Numbered from the stretch's first letter, positions 43,263 through 52,385 are shown. The stretch: 64,000 nucleotides of DNA from Bacillota bacterium (GCA_023397655.1 JAEWTW010000016.1:3601-67600); one strand, 5' to 3'. Numbers and translations: made by a program. Notes: generated by a model from the letters alone, not told the origin.

Positions 43263-43639
43263 TAAGTTTATACCTCCTGACAAGGCAGTATCGTATCCGT
43301 AAAAAGGACATTACTACGGCTGTTTCGCATATACGGGTATGATACCATACATTTCCTGTGGACACAATTGATCCACTTAGGCACCCTTGAAAGGGCGTGC
43401 AGGAGAGGAGATCAATCAATACGGTCATGCGGGTAGCTATGCTGGAAAAAGCAGTGCATTCAAGTGGTTGGTGAAAAAGAGTCAATTAGAAGATAAAAAG
43501 CGTTACAAATGCTGCGCAGCGGTTTATTTATGTTAGGAAATATTTATCTGCCCGTTAATAAAATGGTGAAAATAACCGATTAAGTAATTAGTAACGTCTG
43601 CCATTTATGGAAGAGATGGAAAGGAATCCCGGATAAGTA
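43263..43639. other. Divergent intergenic region without recognised genes
   Basis: 377 bases between the hydrolase and the sensor gene. It holds a small palindrome GGTAT-G-ATACC near 43335 (minus-strand promoter region of the hydrolase) and an inverted repeat GTGGA/TCCAC nearby. No riboswitch consensus, including the c-di-GMP classes, could be matched. Confidence 0.5.
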
Positions 43640-46600
43640 ATGACTTCATTATCTCAAGTATTCACCGCATTATTTGTCAGCGTAGCTGGTATAAGCTTTT
43701 TGTTCGGGGCTTACATTCTGCGCATCAAGCACAGTGCACACGAGAACAAATTATTTTTCGCGGTCTCCATCGCGCTGATGGTATGGGCACTGGGGCTGGG
43801 GCTGGCGCTGTCATCACCCGCTGAGGAAATAAGTCTTTTATGGCGTCGTATCGCGGCAATTGGCTGGGGATCATTTTTCAGTTTGCTGCTGCATTTTGCG
43901 CTGCTGCTCACCGGCAAACAGGCGCTGCTGAATAAGTGGTGGGCAAATCTGGTGCTGTATCTGCCGGTGGTGGTGAACCTGGCTGCCTTCGCTGTTCCCA
44001 CGGGACTGAACCCCATGCCTTACGATATGCTGTATACGGACATGGGCTGGGTCAATGTCGCACAGAACAACGCCTGGGACATCTGGTACATGATCTATTA
44101 CGTCGCATATACGGCAGTCAGCCTCGTTCTCGTATGGCGGTGGGGTGCTAAGGCTGCCGATAAGAAAATAAAAAGCCAGTCGAGAGTGATACTGGCGACA
44201 TTTATAACAGCGCTCATACTGGGAACGCTGACGGACATGCTGGCAAACACATTGCTGGATGTTAAGATACCGCAGCTGGCACCCGTGGTGATACTGATTC
44301 CGGTAACCGCCATCTATTTATCGATCCGGCGCTACGGCATGCTGAACAGCACACTAACGGACAGAAACGAGGAGATACTGAACCCGTCAGCGCGTAAGAA
44401 GATATACAGGTATCTGACGATTGCTCTTGTGGCGGGCGGTTTTCTGAACTTTCTGACACAGTATGTCATGAACGGGAGCGGGCAAATACAGCTGGTATCC
44501 ACGCTGATACTGAGCGGTGTGTTCCTCCTGATTGGCTTAATCATTCAGCTTGTCAATCGGCTGCACATCAGCAACCGCTCCAAGGACATCATCAACATAA
44601 TCTGTGTATCCGCTTCCATACCCATCGTGACGCTGGGCTTCATTGGCTTTGGCTGCGTGACCGTATGGGCGTTTCCCTTCATCATGATCACCGTTTCGCT
44701 GGTGTTCAACAAGCGCATAGTGCTGCGCACTGTGGCGTTCATTACATTGCTGACGCAGATTATCGTTTGGATCGCAGCGCCCGAGGTGAGCGTGTCCATC
44801 GACGGGTTGGACTTTGCGGGACGTATCGGCATTTTCCTGATTGGTATCGGTCTGGCCACATACGTCAACAGGGTATATATATCACGGCTCAAGGAAAATG
44901 CGGATCAGATACGGCTGCAGACGCTGGTGTCTGAAATATCCACCGACTTTGTGTCAGCAAATCTGAAAAACATTGATATAAAGATCATAATCTGCTTGCC
45001 AGGGCGGGCACGTTTTTTGAGACGGACAACGCGATGGCCTGCTTTTTAAGCGAGGATTTCTGTGCGTACCAGTGCAGCCATATATGGAGCCCGGCAGGGG
45101 ATGCGGCAGGTCCCGCGGCCGGGCAGGTTTATCCGGTTGATAACCCCTCCTGCTGGCTTCGCCGGATTATGGATGGCGAAGTTGTCCACATACCCGACGC
45201 ACAGCTGCTGCCGGGCGGCGAAGAAAAGGAATATATGCAGACCGCAAACTGCCGGTCGCTGATCGCTATTCCGATGAAGAGCGAGGAATGCGTGGTTGGT
45301 TTCCTGGGCTTTCAAAGCAGCGGACCACGCGAATGGCAGAGTGAATCCATCAGCCTGCTCAGAATATTGGCCAACACGCTCGCGGACGCGATGGCGAAGA
45401 CGGAAGCCGAAAGGGAGATCAACTACATGGCCTATTACGACCACCTGACCGGCTTGCCGAACCGCCTGCTTTTCAAGGACAGGCTTTCTCAGGCAATACT
45501 GCAGGCCGGGCGGACAGGACACAGCCTGGGTGTGATATTCCTTGATTTGGATTCGTTCAAGACAGTAAACGATACACTGGGGCACGAACGGGGCGACGAG
45601 CTGCTGTTTGTCATAGCAGACCGGCTCAAGCGTTGTCTGCGCGAGTCGGATACGGTATCGCGTTTTGGAGGTGATGAGTTTCTGCTGCTGATCAACAACC
45701 TTGCGGAGGTCAGCGATATCGTCACGGTGGCGAAGAATATAATTGCGCAGTTCGTGCAGCCGTTTGAAATGAAAGGGCAGGAATTCTATATCACAGCCAG
45801 CGCCGGTGTCGCCATGTATCCCGCGGACGGCGTTGATGCGGACAAACTGATCAAAAACGCTGATATTGCGATGTACAGCGCCAAGGAGACGGGCAAGAAC
45901 CAGTATGCGATGTGTTCCCACGAGATGAAGGAAGCGGTTACCGGAAATGTTGCGATGACCACCAGCCTGTACCGTGCACTGAGCCGCGATGAGTTCATGG
46001 TCTATTACCAGCCTCAGGTATGCCTGCAAACCAGGCGGATCATCGGTCTGGAAGCGTTGCTGCGGTGGAAAAGCCCTGAGCTGGGTCTGGTGAAGCCGGA
46101 CAGGTTTATACCGCTGGCCGAGCAGACCGGTCTCATCAATCCCATCGGCGAATGGGTGCTGCGTACGGCGTGTCGGCAGAATATGCTGTGGCAGATGATG
46201 GGCCTGCCGCCCGTGCGTATGTCGGTGAATTTGTCTGTCATACAGCTGCGCAACCACAAGCTGCGGGATATTGTGAGCAGTATACTGGAGGAGACAGGGA
46301 TGAACCCTTCCTGGCTTGAGCTGGAGATCACCGAGAGCGCCGCAACCAGGGAGTCAGAATACATCATCGGGCTGCTCGGGCGGCTCAAGGAGCTGGGCGT
46401 CTTGCTGTCGATTGATGATTTCGGTACCGAGTACTCTTCGCTTTCCCGCCTTAAAATGCTGCCTGTAGACCGCATCAAGATGGACATGCAGTTTGTGCAC
46501 GGCATTGAGGGCAACGATAAGGACAAGGCCATCACCAAGGTGATTATTAACCTCGCGAAGAACCTTGGAATCAAGGTGATTGCCGAAGGCGTGGAGACGG

Positions 46601-46749
46601 AGACTCAGCTGAATTTCCTCTATCAGAGGATGTGCGACGAGGTTCAGGGCTTCTATTATTTCCGTCCGATGCCGGCGGAACAGGTGGAAGCTGTGCTTAA
46701 AAACGAGCTGCTGTGTCAGACAGCTGCAGCGAAGGATACGGGGGCGTAA
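43640..46749 (+). pseudogene. Membrane sensor with GAF-GGDEF-EAL, split by a frameshift
   Basis: The 5' part encodes a multi-helix membrane sensor (at least ten hydrophobic segments, about residues 5-415), then a GAF start (LVSEISTDFVSANL). Near 44985-44995 the frame is lost at ATAAAGATC. One extra A there would continue as KDHNLLARAGTFFETDNAMA and join the frame running to 46749. That second part has the rest of GAF, a GGDEF domain with intact RFGGDEF, and an EAL domain with EALLRW, VNLS, EITES, DDFGTEYSS and AEGVET. In DDFGTEYSS a glutamate replaces the usual glycine. Whole length would be about 1,037 residues. It is either a true mutation or a homopolymer sequencing error. Confidence 0.8.
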
Positions 46750-46791
46750 GAGCTCAAACTTCATCGGTGCGTTTCATTGACACACATAAAC

Positions 46792-46829
46792 GGCAGGGCT
46801 ACAATGGATATATAAGCCCTGCCTTTTTT
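46792..46829 (+). terminator. Rho-independent terminator
   Basis: GGCAGGGCT (46792-46800) pairs with AGCCCTGCC (46815-46823), then TTTTTT. Confidence 0.85.
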
Positions 46830-46885
46830 GTACTCATGGGAATGAGTGCGCCTGCGCTTTCGAAATGGGAAAAGGAGGGAGAGGT

Positions 46886-47743
46886 ATGTTCGAAAGGCTG
46901 GTTGTTGCTGTCGATCATTCGGCGGCATCCCTGGCGCTGGCACATGCGGTTCAAGGCATGGCTGCGCTGGGAACGAAGGACGTACTATTGCTTCAATGCA
47001 TCACAGTAAGCGATCTGACCCCCATCTTACTAACTTACACGCTGGAATATCTGGAGAAGAACCTCAAGGAACTCAAAAGCATACTGATGGACAGCGGCTT
47101 TAACGTGGAGACGCGAATCGTGCCGGGAAGCCCGCGCAGCGAGGCATACCGCATCGCCATCCGCGAGCATTACAGCGCTATCGTGACAGGTGCCCGGAAG
47201 CATGCGGCGGTGGAACCGCTGTTCGGCGGACTGGCGTTTGATATGATCCATCATGCGCCCAAGCCCGTATTGATCGTGCGGATCAGCAACTGCATGACCG
47301 CGCCTGTCGATTTCGGTGCACACGTGCTGCTGCCCACCGATTTTTCTGATAACGCAGAGCTGGCATTTTCCCAGCTCACAGCGCTGGTGAAGTGCGGTGC
47401 ACGGCGTGTCACGCTGCTGCACGTGCAGGACCAGTCGCGTATCGGCAAAGCGCTGGAAGAAAAGCTTGGTGAATACAACGATATCGATGGTCGGCGTCTG
47501 GAGCAAATGAAACAGAAGCTGGAGGAGCTGGGTGCGGAAGTACAAACGCTGATACGCTTCGGGTCGCCATCGGTGGAGACGCTGAAGACGATACGCGAGC
47601 TGAATGTGTCGCTGGTGGTGATGGGCAGCCAGGGGCGCGGCTTCGTGCAGGAGCTGTTCCTGGGCAGCGTGAGCCACAACATCGCGCGGCACAGCGACGC
47701 ATCGGTGCTGCTGATACCGGCAAGAAAGCACATGGCGCCATAA
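46886..47743 (+). CDS. Universal stress protein, tandem UspA domains
   Basis: 285 residues in two UspA-type halves. The second half (about 155-280) keeps the ATP-binding signature VMGSQGRGF...LGSVSHNIA. The first half has GARKHAAVEPLFGG at the matching place, so it probably does not bind ATP in the standard way. Such proteins act in the cytosol under starvation or stress. ATG 46886 follows AAAGGAGGGAGAGG and is preferred over 46865. The SRPBCC gene follows 84 bases on and may be cotranscribed. Confidence 0.92.
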   Translation: MFERLVVAVDHSAASLALAHAVQGMAALGTKDVLLLQCITVSDLTPILLTYTLEYLEKNLKELKSILMDSGFNVETRIVPGSPRSEAYRIAIREHYSAIVTGARKHAAVEPLFGGLAFDMIHHAPKPVLIVRISNCMTAPVDFGAHVLLPTDFSDNAELAFSQLTALVKCGARRVTLLHVQDQSRIGKALEEKLGEYNDIDGRRLEQMKQKLEELGAEVQTLIRFGSPSVETLKTIRELNVSLVVMGSQGRGFVQELFLGSVSHNIARHSDASVLLIPARKHMAP

Positions 47744-47827
47744 CGCGGAGGGCCAAAGAGGCAGGGCTTTCCGGGGAAATAAATTGAAGCGAAGCACTGT
47801 GCAGGAACCGACAAGGAGGAATGTCTG

Positions 47828-48241
47828 TTGAAAACGGTGAGTGTTGAAAAGAGACTGAACATTCCGCTGGAAGAGCTGTGGCCCATCGTGGCCGATTTCT
47901 CCAGATCTCCCAGCCCGGATATGACTCTGGAGGTCATAAAAGAGGGAGACGCGCAAAACTACGGAGTGGGATGCGAAAGGCTCGTGAGGGAGGGGTGGTA
48001 CGTCTATCATGAGAAGCTGGTAGCGGTGGAGCCATACAGTTCCTATGACTATGTGATGCTGTCTGGCGCACCCGTCAGAAACTATGCGGGCAGAGTGGAA
48101 GTTGCTGCGGATGGGGACGGCACTGTCGTCCGATGGTCATCTTCATTTGAACCGGCTATTCCCGGTACTGGTTGGCTGATCGTCAATATCAACATAAAGA
48201 AATACGAAAGATTCATTGATGAGATGGCAAAACCGGGCTGA
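47828..48241 (+). CDS. SRPBCC (START/polyketide-cyclase-like) family protein
   Basis: 137 residues. The N-terminus SVEKRLNIPLEELWPIVADFS is the usual first strand and helix of the SRPBCC fold, and the GTVVRWSSSFEP strand and C-terminal helix complete it. These proteins hold a hydrophobic ligand in a deep pocket. The start is TTG 47828 with AAGGAGG eight bases upstream; an ATG at 47821 opens a frame of only eight codons. The ligand and role are unknown. Confidence 0.8.
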   Translation: MKTVSVEKRLNIPLEELWPIVADFSRSPSPDMTLEVIKEGDAQNYGVGCERLVREGWYVYHEKLVAVEPYSSYDYVMLSGAPVRNYAGRVEVAADGDGTVVRWSSSFEPAIPGTGWLIVNINIKKYERFIDEMAKPG

Positions 48242-48249
48242 GGTTAAGC

Positions 48250-48507
48250 AAAACGTATGAGTTTAACGCGGAAATCAACATAGGCCCCGGATATTGACGG
48301 GACCTATATTGAAATTCTGTTTGACATTAAAGCCGAATTCGGAAGGGGCGGGTGCCTGTATTGGCATCGTTTGATGGCATGCCGTATGACAGCAGCCTGG
48401 TGTGCATGGGCACGCCGTGTCACATCATCGGAATTCGCCGGGATATTCGGGCGACGATCGGAAAGCAGCCGGGAGATACGGTTAGCGTGACGCTGCGGGA
48501 GCGCTAA
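48250..48507 (+). pseudogene. DUF1905 protein, broken by frameshifts
   Basis: Three frames together give a DUF1905 protein. The pieces are TYEFNAEI (from about 48253), DIDGTYIEILFDIKAEFGRG (to about 48346) and VPVLASFDGMPYDSSLV onward through GKQPGDTVSVTL to TAA 48505. The shifts fall near 48280-48290 and within the run GGGGCGGG near 48345. No single frame with a start spans it. The end overlaps the convergent TetR gene by four bases. The function of DUF1905 is unknown. Confidence 0.65.
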
Positions 48508-49097
48508 AGCGCGCTGCTGCCGAACAGGTCGTCTGCGAGGGCGTCTATGAAGGCGTCCCTTGCGTTTTTGTCGTCATAATCCAGCCGTTGTGCGGCTTTG
48601 AGCACGTGCTTGCGGAGGAATGCCGCCTGCACCGCCGCAACGATCGTGTGAATCTTGCGGAACAGCTCATCTTCCGGCGCATCGGGGCATATCTCGCGGA
48701 TGACTGGGAGGTACACGGAAATCGTCTGTGTGGTGTTGTCGCCCGGAGATGGGCTGACCAAATCCGTGACGATGGACGTACGGGATAAGCCGGGTTGCGC
48801 AGCCAGAAACGAAGCGGTGCTTTTAAGCAGCGTTTTCAGCTTGTCCAGCGGCGGCATGCCGTCAAGACCTTTGTAAAGCGGCTCAAAACCGTCGATCACG
48901 CGACTGATGATGCGCTGAATACACACCTCAAGCAAATGCTCCTTTGTCTGAAAATGATAGTTGATGAGCCCCACGCCCACGTCTGCATCTGCCGCGATGT
49001 CACGCATTGTCACGCTCTCCGCGCTCCCGTGCTGTTTGATGAGCGCGGTGGCCGCTTCGATGATGCGCTCTTTTGTCTGTTTATCGTCTCTGCTCAT
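48504..49097 (-). CDS. TetR/AcrR-family transcriptional regulator
   Basis: 197 residues with a typical N-terminal DNA-binding domain (ESVTMRDIAADADVGVGLIN, then YHFQTKEHLLEV at about 27-60). It starts 15 bases after the stop of the small membrane protein and is surely cotranscribed. The 31-bp inverted repeat upstream of the operon (49526-49556) is a likely self-operator. Its inducer is unknown; it may be a substrate or stress handled by the membrane protein. Confidence 0.9.
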   Translation of the reverse strand: MSRDDKQTKERIIEAATALIKQHGSAESVTMRDIAADADVGVGLINYHFQTKEHLLEVCIQRIISRVIDGFEPLYKGLDGMPPLDKLKTLLKSTASFLAAQPGLSRTSIVTDLVSPSPGDNTTQTISVYLPVIREICPDAPEDELFRKIHTIVAAVQAAFLRKHVLKAAQRLDYDDKNARDAFIDALADDLFGSSAL

Positions 49098-49112
49098 GGC
49101 TTTGCCCTCCGG

Positions 49113-49481
49113 TCAAGCCCGCACGAGAAATACCAGCCGCCCGATGACCACTTTGATGATGACCGCAGCTCCCATCATGATCAACGCCGTCTTGGGATCG
49201 CTGAAGAGGGGGATGCGCAGGCCAAACACCTGCACGACGCCCACGAACAGCGCGAACAGGCCGACGAGATAGGCAACAATGGTGAGCGGATGCAGCGGCG
49301 CCTGCGTGACGAATGTGCTGATCATACCGGTCGCGCACATGACAAAGCCGGCTGCTGCAAATACGATGGCCGCAGTACGTGCGGAACGAACGAACCAGAA
49401 GGGAACGTCCAGCAGGCCGAGAATCAGCGATCCCAGAGCTACCACGGCCGCGACGATGTAGACAGGAAGTGTCTTTTCCAT
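49113..49481 (-). CDS. Small four-helix membrane protein
   Basis: 122 residues with four hydrophobic segments (about 7-25, 33-55, 65-88, 98-118). No conserved motif is recognised. ATG 49481 follows AAAAGGAGT; an upstream in-frame ATG at 49547 would place the start inside the operator and lacks a ribosome site. First gene of a two-gene operon with the TetR regulator, so its expression is probably repressed until a signal appears. Confidence 0.7.
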   Translation of the reverse strand: MEKTLPVYIVAAVVALGSLILGLLDVPFWFVRSARTAAIVFAAAGFVMCATGMISTFVTQAPLHPLTIVAYLVGLFALFVGVVQVFGLRIPLFSDPKTALIMMGAAVIIKVVIGRLVFLVRA

Positions 49482-49525
49482 ATAAATGACTCCTTTTATA
49501 AAATTAAAATATATCTGAACAAAAG

Positions 49526-49556
49526 TGTTGAACAACGTATAGAACAACGTTCAACA
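49526..49556. promoter_or_regulatory. TetR-type operator (31-bp inverted repeat)
   Basis: TGTTGAAC (49526-49533) and GTTCAACA (49549-49556) are perfect inverted arms. Between them GAACAACGT occurs twice as a direct repeat (49531-49539 and 49542-49550). It lies 45 bases upstream of the membrane protein/TetR operon. Confidence 0.65.
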
Positions 49557-49631
49557 AAAATATATTGCATAACAAGGCTTTTGTCAAGCGGAAATATCGC
49601 TATATTTGACAAAGGAAGCTTGAAAAGGCGG

Positions 49632-49853
49632 CTATTCGTTCACGCACAAGAAACGACGGCAAAAGGACGGTGCGGGTCCGCCACCGCTGCGGAACCTGCC
49701 CCGTCCTGTTATCATCAGTGAAGTGAATGCTTTAGTAAAAGCCGAATGTCTAATGAAGGAGACAAACCGGCAAACGGCACTATGACAGGAGCGGGGACGT
49801 TGAGCGCCAGCCGCTTTCCCTGAATGCCAAGGCTTCGGATTAAAGGAGGCCAT
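49632..49853 (-). CDS. Doubtful 73-residue reading frame
   Basis: An Arg/Ser-rich frame beginning MASFNPKPWHSG, with GAGG seven bases before ATG 49853 and the CAGTGAATATATA element (49874-49883) upstream. Protein composition is not convincing and no family is recognised. It is listed only because the promoter-like element recurs ahead of it. Confidence 0.25.
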   Translation of the reverse strand: MASFNPKPWHSGKAAGAQRPRSCHSAVCRFVSFIRHSAFTKAFTSLMITGRGRFRSGGGPAPSFCRRFLCVNE

Positions 49854-49873
49854 TATCTCGCCTCAATATATAT

Positions 49874-49883
49874 ATATTCACTG
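49874..49883 (-). promoter_or_regulatory. Third copy of the CAGTGAATATA element
   Basis: GTCAGTGAATATATATATAT on the minus strand, with GCAC 15 bases upstream. Same layout as at 28881 and 29185. Confidence 0.35.
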
Positions 49884-49941
49884 ACATGCATTGAGTGCAA
49901 TAATGTTTGATAAAGTTTTATACCGTAACAACGGAAGATTC

Positions 49942-49974
49942 AAAATAAGGCCCGCGGTTTCTCGCAGCGGGCCT
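49942..49974 (-). terminator. Rho-independent terminator (minus strand)
   Basis: On the minus strand AGGCCCGC (49974-49967) pairs with GCGGGCCT (49955-49948), followed by TATTTTG. It ends the Cys-rich gene at 49988. Confidence 0.75.
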
Positions 49975-49987
49975 GTTTGCAAACTGA

Positions 49988-50251
49988 TTAATCTCGAAGA
50001 TCGTCTCTCTCGCGGTAAGGACAGCGTGACGACAGCCAGCAATAATCGCAGATGCTCCGCTGACTGCGGCGGCAGATATCCCAATTCTGCCAGCAGCTGC
50101 CGTTCTGATCTGACAATAGACCGACGTTATCTACCTGCCATTTGCTTTCCCGGCAGTGATCCCGTCCTGCGGTTTCGGTATTGCCTACGCCGTTAAGGCG
50201 GTCCAGTATGGCATCATCGCAGTTATAACGTCTTTTTGCACAACAACTCAT
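49988..50251 (-). CDS. Cys-rich 87-residue protein, possibly spore-associated
   Basis: Starts MSSCCAKRRYNCDDAILDRL and contains nine cysteines, several in short spacings near the end (CDYCWLSSRC). The remaining residues are charged and polar. GGGGGTG lies six bases before ATG 50251; an in-frame ATG at 50305 overlaps the promoter-like element and is less likely. TGAATATATA (50273-50284) lies upstream as for the microprotein at 28742, and a terminator follows. No family is recognised. A structural or metal-binding role late in sporulation is inference. Confidence 0.6.
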   Translation of the reverse strand: MSCCAKRRYNCDDAILDRLNGVGNTETAGRDHCRESKWQVDNVGLLSDQNGSCWQNWDICRRSQRSICDYCWLSSRCPYRERDDLRD

Positions 50252-50272
50252 GAGTTTCACCCCCATAAGACA

Positions 50273-50287
50273 TATATATTCATATAC
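50273..50287 (-). promoter_or_regulatory. Fourth copy of the TGAATATATA element
   Basis: TATATGAATATATATG on the minus strand, 11 bases before the GGGGGTG ribosome site of the Cys-rich gene; ACAC lies 14 bases upstream. Confidence 0.4.
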
Positions 50288-50394
50288 GCGGCAAAGTGTA
50301 TTCATTTGTGATGAAACAATATATAAACAGGTATTGGCAGAACTGGAGAACAGAGTTATGATGCTTAATATAAATCAAAAAGGAGAGAGGGACA

Positions 50395-50823
50395 ATGGGG
50401 ACGATACTGACAGCTTCTGCAGAGCTGAAGAACGACAAGATGATGTTTTTGGGCGAGTCCGGCGGGCATTCGGTAATCACAGACTATGTGCCGCCATATG
50501 GTGACGGGCAGGGCTTTATGCCGCTGCAGCTCTTCCTGGTGAGTCTCTCGGCATGCCTCGGCGGCACGGTGCAGTTCCTTGCGAAGAACATGAAGCGAGA
50601 CGTGTCCGGCATGACGGTTTCTGCCGAAGGGGAGAGACGTCAGTCGCACCCGACGATGTTCGAAAGCATCAGGCTTCATGTGCGCGCAGTATCATCTGAC
50701 CTGTCGGACGAGGATATGCGGGGCATGCTCAAAAAAGCGGAGGAGACGCTATGTCCCGTGGCGGCAATGGTAAAAGCAACAGTGCCGCTTTATATGGATT
50801 ATGAGATCGTGAGGGATAAATAA
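50395..50823 (+). CDS. OsmC-family protein (YhfA-like)
   Basis: 142 residues. Two cysteines sit where OsmC/Ohr proteins have their redox pair: SACLGGTV near residue 55 and ETLCPVAAM near 121. The PYGDGQGFMPLQLFLVSL segment is typical of the OsmC core. The family reduces organic hydroperoxides or has related thiol roles; YhfA-type members are less defined. AAAGGAGAG precedes ATG 50395. The gene at 50850 follows within 30 bases. Confidence 0.88.
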   Translation: MGTILTASAELKNDKMMFLGESGGHSVITDYVPPYGDGQGFMPLQLFLVSLSACLGGTVQFLAKNMKRDVSGMTVSAEGERRQSHPTMFESIRLHVRAVSSDLSDEDMRGMLKKAEETLCPVAAMVKATVPLYMDYEIVRDK

Positions 50824-50849
50824 GCCGGGAAACAGGGAGCAGATGCGGA

Positions 50850-51356
50850 GTGGAGATAATATCACGAGCGGAGTTTATCGCGCTGGAGGATGATGCGCTG
50901 ATAGAGGCGAGCATCGGGCCGACGGTGAGACGAGTGAAGGGCAAAAGCCTCACGGACAAATTCAGACTGACCGGCGGACTGACCGGCGGCCAGCGCGCGT
51001 TGCTGATGTTCAGGATGCTGCAGGGGCATTCCGAAGGCGGCTCGCTGGCGCTGTTTCGTCAGATGTCATATCTTTTCAGCCACAAGGGCGTTTGGATGGG
51101 GTTTAAAAAAGGACTCAAGAGCTTTAAAGACAGAGAGCTCGGGCAGCTGGCGGACCGTCTGGAGAAGGCATGGAATCAAGTGGTGGCTCATGTGTCGGAG
51201 TTGGATGGCTGGAACGAGTGGGAAGTGGGTCCTATTGTCAGCGCGGATTTGGAGCCGCTTGACCGGAATCTGCGTGAGCTGATGCCCGGATTTGTCCGAT
51301 CCGTTGCCGCCTGCATTCGGCGGCACCCGGAAGAATATATCCGCATCGTGGACTGA
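50850..51356 (+). CDS. Hypothetical soluble helical protein
   Basis: 168 residues, mostly helical, with a TGGLTGGQRALLMFRMLQGH segment in the middle and an acidic, tryptophan-containing patch (DGWNEWEVGP) later. No signal peptide or membrane helix. The start is GTG 50850 with AGGGAGC upstream. It lies close behind the OsmC-like gene and shares its terminator region, so they probably form an operon. The family is not recognised with confidence; a loose resemblance to DUF4375-type proteins is possible. Confidence 0.7.
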   Translation: MEIISRAEFIALEDDALIEASIGPTVRRVKGKSLTDKFRLTGGLTGGQRALLMFRMLQGHSEGGSLALFRQMSYLFSHKGVWMGFKKGLKSFKDRELGQLADRLEKAWNQVVAHVSELDGWNEWEVGPIVSADLEPLDRNLRELMPGFVRSVAACIRRHPEEYIRIVD

Positions 51357-51383
51357 TGAGTCTCTTGTATTCAAAGTGCATGC

Positions 51384-51416
51384 AAAAGCGCCGGAGATGC
51401 CTCCCCGGCGCTTTTT
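51384..51416. terminator. Bidirectional terminator
   Basis: AAAAGCGCCGG (51384-51394) pairs with CCGGCGCTTTT (51405-51415). It lies between convergent genes ending at 51356 and 51453. Confidence 0.8.
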
Positions 51417-51452
51417 ATGTGGTAACAAATAAAGGAGAAAGAAAGCGTTGTT

Positions 51453-51875
51453 TTACCGCGGACGCCCCGAAACTCTGACCGTTATGTTGCCGCGCGTGGC
51501 GTGCGAGTAAGGGCAGACGGTGTGTGCTTCCTGTGCGAGGCTATCCGCCAGCGCCGCATCGTCCGTGTCCACAATGGCCACGAGATCCACCTCAAGCTGG
51601 AAGTTGCCGGCGTCGTTGCGACCGATGCCTACAGTCGCCTGCACATCCGGCGGGGCGATGTTGAGCTTGCGTACGCGTATAGCGTGCTGCAGCGCGCTGC
51701 CGAAGCAGGCTGCATAACCGGCCGCGAAAAGCTGCTCGGGGTTCACGCCCTCTTTATTGCCGCCGCCCAGTTCGGCGGGCAGAGCCATTTCAAAATCGAC
51801 CGGTGTTCCGTCCACACGGACATGGCCGTTGCGACCGCCCGTGGATAATGCTGATGTTTTATATGCAATGTTCAT
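51453..51875 (-). CDS. Ohr-type organic hydroperoxide resistance protein
   Basis: 140 residues. The Ohr pattern is clear: NIAYKTSALSTGGRNGHV at the start, NPEQLFAAGYAACFGSAL with the peroxidatic cysteine near residue 60 and HTVCPYSHATRGN with the resolving cysteine near 125. It reduces lipid and organic hydroperoxides in the cytosol. ATG 51875 follows ACGGAGGTG; an in-frame ATG at 51944 is upstream. No MarR-type OhrR gene is adjacent. Confidence 0.93.
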   Translation of the reverse strand: MNIAYKTSALSTGGRNGHVRVDGTPVDFEMALPAELGGGNKEGVNPEQLFAAGYAACFGSALQHAIRVRKLNIAPPDVQATVGIGRNDAGNFQLEVDLVAIVDTDDAALADSLAQEAHTVCPYSHATRGNITVRVSGRPR

Positions 51876-52181
51876 GGCTGCACCTCCGTATCTTTTGATT
51901 ACATTGTTATTATAAACCAAAAAACCGATAAAATCAATAATCATTCCGAATTAAATAAATTTTTTTAATGATTGTGCAGTCTCAGGGATTTAATGTGGGG
52001 CGTGCCCGTCGTGGTTTGAAAACCATAAACGCACTGCGGCGGTGACGCATAGTATATATCGTCACCGCCGTTAATGGAGGCTTTTGCCGAAGCGGGTTGT
52101 GCGGGACGGCACAGCCATTGCTGCAGGGCATGCGCACGGACATGCAGTTTGGATTTGCGGTGAACAAAGGGAGGTTTGCGA
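51876..52181. other. Intergenic region with a strong hairpin
   Basis: No gene seen. CGGCGGTGACG (52037-52047) pairs perfectly with CGTCACCGCCG (52060-52070) across a 12-base loop. It has no T-run on either side, so it is not a simple terminator; it may be an operator or part of a structured RNA upstream of the holin-like gene. Confidence 0.4.
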
Positions 52182-52385
52182 ATGGATAACAAGCAGAACA
52201 GATGGAGAAGCAAGGTTTTATGGGCTGCGATCGCCGCACAGGTAGTGGCGATACTGGCATTTACCGGCGTGCTCAAAGCTATTGGCGTCACTGAAGACTG
52301 GGTGAACACTGTTATCGGCGGCGTGCTGCAGCTTCTGGTGCTGTTCGGTGTGATCAACAACCCCACCGATTCGGGAAATCTGTAG
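52182..52385 (+). CDS. Phage-holin-like small membrane protein
   Basis: 67 residues with two hydrophobic helices (about 11-33 and 41-58) and the end VINNPTDSGNL, which matches the phi-LC3/phage_holin_1 type (a NPTT-like turn after the second helix). In phages such holins sit beside an endolysin; here no endolysin or other phage gene is near. It may be a domesticated remnant or a cell-death or toxin-type membrane protein. ATG 52182 follows AGGGAGG; TTG 52176 is an in-frame alternative. Confidence 0.75.
   Translation: MDNKQNRWRSKVLWAAIAAQVVAILAFTGVLKAIGVTEDWVNTVIGGVLQLLVLFGVINNPTDSGNL

Noticed and set aside
43263..43639. Possible c-di-GMP riboswitch before the GGDEF-EAL sensor
   Set aside because: The GCAAAGCC-type and tetraloop-receptor elements of the known classes were not found here or upstream of the receptors.
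45046..46257. 403-codon minus-strand frame
   Set aside because: Shadow of the GGDEF-EAL coding region, which has all catalytic motifs; the antisense product is His/Arg-rich with no family.
47030..48010. 326-codon minus-strand frame
   Set aside because: Antisense to the universal stress protein and the SRPBCC gene; no motif, no ribosome site.
48795..49721. 308-codon plus-strand frame
   Set aside because: Antisense to the TetR gene and its membrane partner and runs through their operator; the product is His/Arg-rich.
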